From Paenibacillus sp. Soil750 (GTDB lineage Bacteria > Bacillota > Bacilli > Paenibacillales > NBRC-103111), in the NCBI RefSeq assembly GCF_001428045.1, contig NZ_LMSD01000041.1, positions 301,422 to 365,421 of the forward strand: a stretch of 64,000 nt of DNA. Reading direction: 5' to 3'. Both the position numbers and the translations under genes were made by a program. The stretch's first letter is position 1, and each line of letters begins with the position of its first letter. Below are positions 62,754 through 64,000 of this stretch, piece by piece. The notes below the pieces were generated by a model, which was given only the letters and a program-made list of their open reading frames with translations, was not told the DNA's origin and searched no databases.

Positions 62754-63695
62754 ATGAAATCCCACAACGGTCTAAAACTTGCTTATTTACTAGCTGTACT
62801 CAATGCAGTCATCATCGGTATCTCTTTTTTGTTTGCCAAAATAGCGCTGGACTACGCGAAACCACTCGATACGCTGATGTATCGATTTGCCGTATCGTTT
62901 CTTGGAATATCGCTGCCAGTTGCTTTGGGAATCGTGAAATTACGTTATCGCGGCAAACCTATTGGCAAAGCACTTTTACTCTCATCCATGTATCCACTGG
63001 GCTTCTTCACTCTACAGGCATATGGTTTACAGCACGCAACGGCCGCTGAGGCGGGGATCCTCTACGCATTTACACCTATCGTCACCATGTTGTGCGCATC
63101 GATCTTTTTGAAAGAATCCACCAATCGGGTTCAGAAGCTCGCGATATTTTGCTCGGTGTTCGGGGTTGTATTTATCTTTCTAATGAAGGGAGCTGAGTTA
63201 GACATCTCTAATATAACAGGAATCTCCTTGTTAATTCTCACTTGTGTTTCATTTGCGGGATACAGCGTAATGGCACGCTCCTTATCCAAACAATTTAGTC
63301 CATCTGAAATCAGTTACTTGATGCTGAGCACAGGATTTGTAGTGTTTCTAATCTCCTCTTTGCTTACACATAGGAAGTTAGGATCTTTCGAGAGTTTACT
63401 AATGCCTTTGTCTCATCCACTCTTTATCGTGTCTATTCTATTCTTGGGCTTGGTGTCTTCTCTGGTAACGGCTCTGGCGTCGACGTATGTCTTGTCCAAA
63501 ATCGAAGCTTCCCAAATGAGCGTCTTCACGAATCTTTCCACTCTGGTTACAATTGCCGCAGGAGCGTTATTCCTAGGAGAGGAAGTAACCCGGTATCATG
63601 TGATTGGCTCTGTATTAATCATTGTTGGCGTACTCGGTACCCAATACTATAGTGGACGTACCAAGGAAGTTCGCAAGTTGAAGAGATCTGTTTAA
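62754..63695 (+). CDS. EamA/DMT family transporter
   Basis: The 313-residue integral membrane protein has ten predicted helices in two EamA repeats (KLAYLLAVLNAVIIGISFLF, then SLLILTCVSFAGYSVMARSL); each repeat ends with the family's GEEVTRYHVIGSVLII-like or KESTNRVQKLAIF segment. AAGGAG precedes the ATG. Such proteins export amino acids or other small metabolites. The divergent MocR regulator suggests an amino compound. The rRNA leader follows. Confidence 0.92.
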   Translation: MKSHNGLKLAYLLAVLNAVIIGISFLFAKIALDYAKPLDTLMYRFAVSFLGISLPVALGIVKLRYRGKPIGKALLLSSMYPLGFFTLQAYGLQHATAAEAGILYAFTPIVTMLCASIFLKESTNRVQKLAIFCSVFGVVFIFLMKGAELDISNITGISLLILTCVSFAGYSVMARSLSKQFSPSEISYLMLSTGFVVFLISSLLTHRKLGSFESLLMPLSHPLFIVSILFLGLVSSLVTALASTYVLSKIEASQMSVFTNLSTLVTIAAGALFLGEEVTRYHVIGSVLIIVGVLGTQYYSGRTKEVRKLKRSV

Positions 63696-63769
63696 TTGCA
63701 AAACATACGGAGCTATAACTGGTGGCGGCTGATGCGAATAAACAATTTTGTAATTGGAAAAATAAAACA

Positions 63770-63799
63770 TTGCCATGTGTTTGCCATCCATGCTATATT
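63770..63799 (+). promoter_or_regulatory. Upstream rRNA-operon promoter P1
   Basis: TTGCCA (63770-63775), an 18-bp spacer and TATATT (63794-63799). It is the first of two tandem sigma-A-type promoters ahead of a typical Bacillales rRNA leader. The 16S gene itself lies beyond the window. Confidence 0.6.
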
Positions 63800-63866
63800 A
63801 TCACTTCGGCCGCAAGACAGACAGGCTGGCAACGAAAAAGAATTAAAAAAGAATTTCAAAAAAAGC

Positions 63867-63895
63867 TTGCAAATAAAAAATGAAAATGGTATATT
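63867..63895 (+). promoter_or_regulatory. Downstream rRNA-operon promoter P2
   Basis: TTGCAA (63867-63872), a 17-bp A-rich spacer and TATATT (63890-63895), preceded by an A/T-rich tract resembling an UP element. Confidence 0.7.
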
Positions 63896-63937
63896 ACTTT
63901 TCGCTGCTTCGGTAACACGGCAGTGAACGAAAGAAAT

Positions 63938-64000
63938 TGATCTTTGAAAACTGAACAACGAGTGAGTAAGCACAGTCGAGTAATCGACTATAAAAGAGAT
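63938..64000 (+). other. rRNA leader with boxA-like antitermination element (continues past window)
   Basis: TGATCTTTGAAAA (63938-63950) matches the boxA-like element TGCTCTTTGAAAA of Bacillales rRNA leaders. It is followed by CTGAACAACGAGTGAG, a sequence style usual just before 16S rRNA genes. No mature 16S sequence is reached before base 64000. Confidence 0.7.

Noticed and set aside
63696..63973. Short open frames on both strands in the rRNA leader
   Set aside because: They overlap the tandem rRNA promoters and boxA-like element; no ribosome binding site or protein signature.

Overview
The window looks like a chromosomal segment of a Paenibacillus-type Firmicute. The signs are strong AGGAGG-type ribosome binding sites, repeated LplB/YtcP/LplA-type ABC importers without their own ATPase, several YesM/YesN two-component pairs, secreted multi-domain polysaccharide-degrading enzymes, and an rRNA-operon leader of Bacillales type at the right edge. 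This is inferred from gene content; the sequence itself names no species. I see no CRISPR array, prophage, insertion sequence or tRNA.

Layout. (1) 1-9256 is a dextran / isomalto-oligosaccharide locus: two ABC permeases, a cytoplasmic GH66 enzyme, a secreted GH66 enzyme with two CBM35 modules (CITase or dextranase type) and a secreted GH15 glucoamylase/glucodextranase. (2) 9271-14456 holds ordinary single genes: an M6 immune-inhibitor-A protease, a GNAT acetyltransferase, dihydrofolate reductase, a small DUF4870-like membrane protein and an aldo/keto reductase. (3) 14963-31833 is a polyuronate locus: ABC importer, response regulator, sensor kinase, a giant secreted PL6 lyase, an SGNH esterase, an SDR reductase, a heparinase II/III-type oligosaccharide lyase, a TolB-like propeller protein and an AraC regulator. 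(4) 31977-34901 is a patchwork: a PhyH-type dioxygenase, a 15-bp tandem repeat, two copies of a dispersed palindromic repeat bracketing a frameshifted PD-(D/E)XK nuclease-like gene, and an SGNH hydrolase. (5) 34922-49690 is a second regulated sugar locus: FAD oxidoreductase, LacI-type regulator, YesN/YesM pair, AraC regulator, ferritin-like di-iron protein plus FAD oxidoreductase, ABC importer, and what appears to be the C-terminal remnant of a GH59 enzyme. (6) 49760-61163 is a third uronic-acid-type locus: membrane-bound AraC regulator with a cre site, ABC importer, heparinase II/III-type lyase, SurA_N-like lipoprotein and a secreted beta-helix protein. (7) 61238-64000 has a MocR regulator divergent from an EamA exporter, then tandem rRNA promoters and a boxA-like leader.

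How it works together. Each locus follows the Gram-positive polysaccharide-utilisation plan: secreted enzymes cut the polymer, a lipoprotein captures the oligosaccharide, two permeases import it (presumably driven by a shared MsmX-type ATPase encoded elsewhere), and cytoplasmic enzymes finish degradation under a sensor kinase/AraC-type regulator.

The observations most worth following are: a promoter architecture (tandem half-sites about 20-21 bp apart, the first 55-56 bp upstream of a TATAAT box) shared by the YesN gene at 37724, the importer at 45034 and the GH59 remnant; the ferritin-like/FAD gene pair placed inside a sugar locus; and the palindromic repeat family that flanks the nuclease-like pseudogene.
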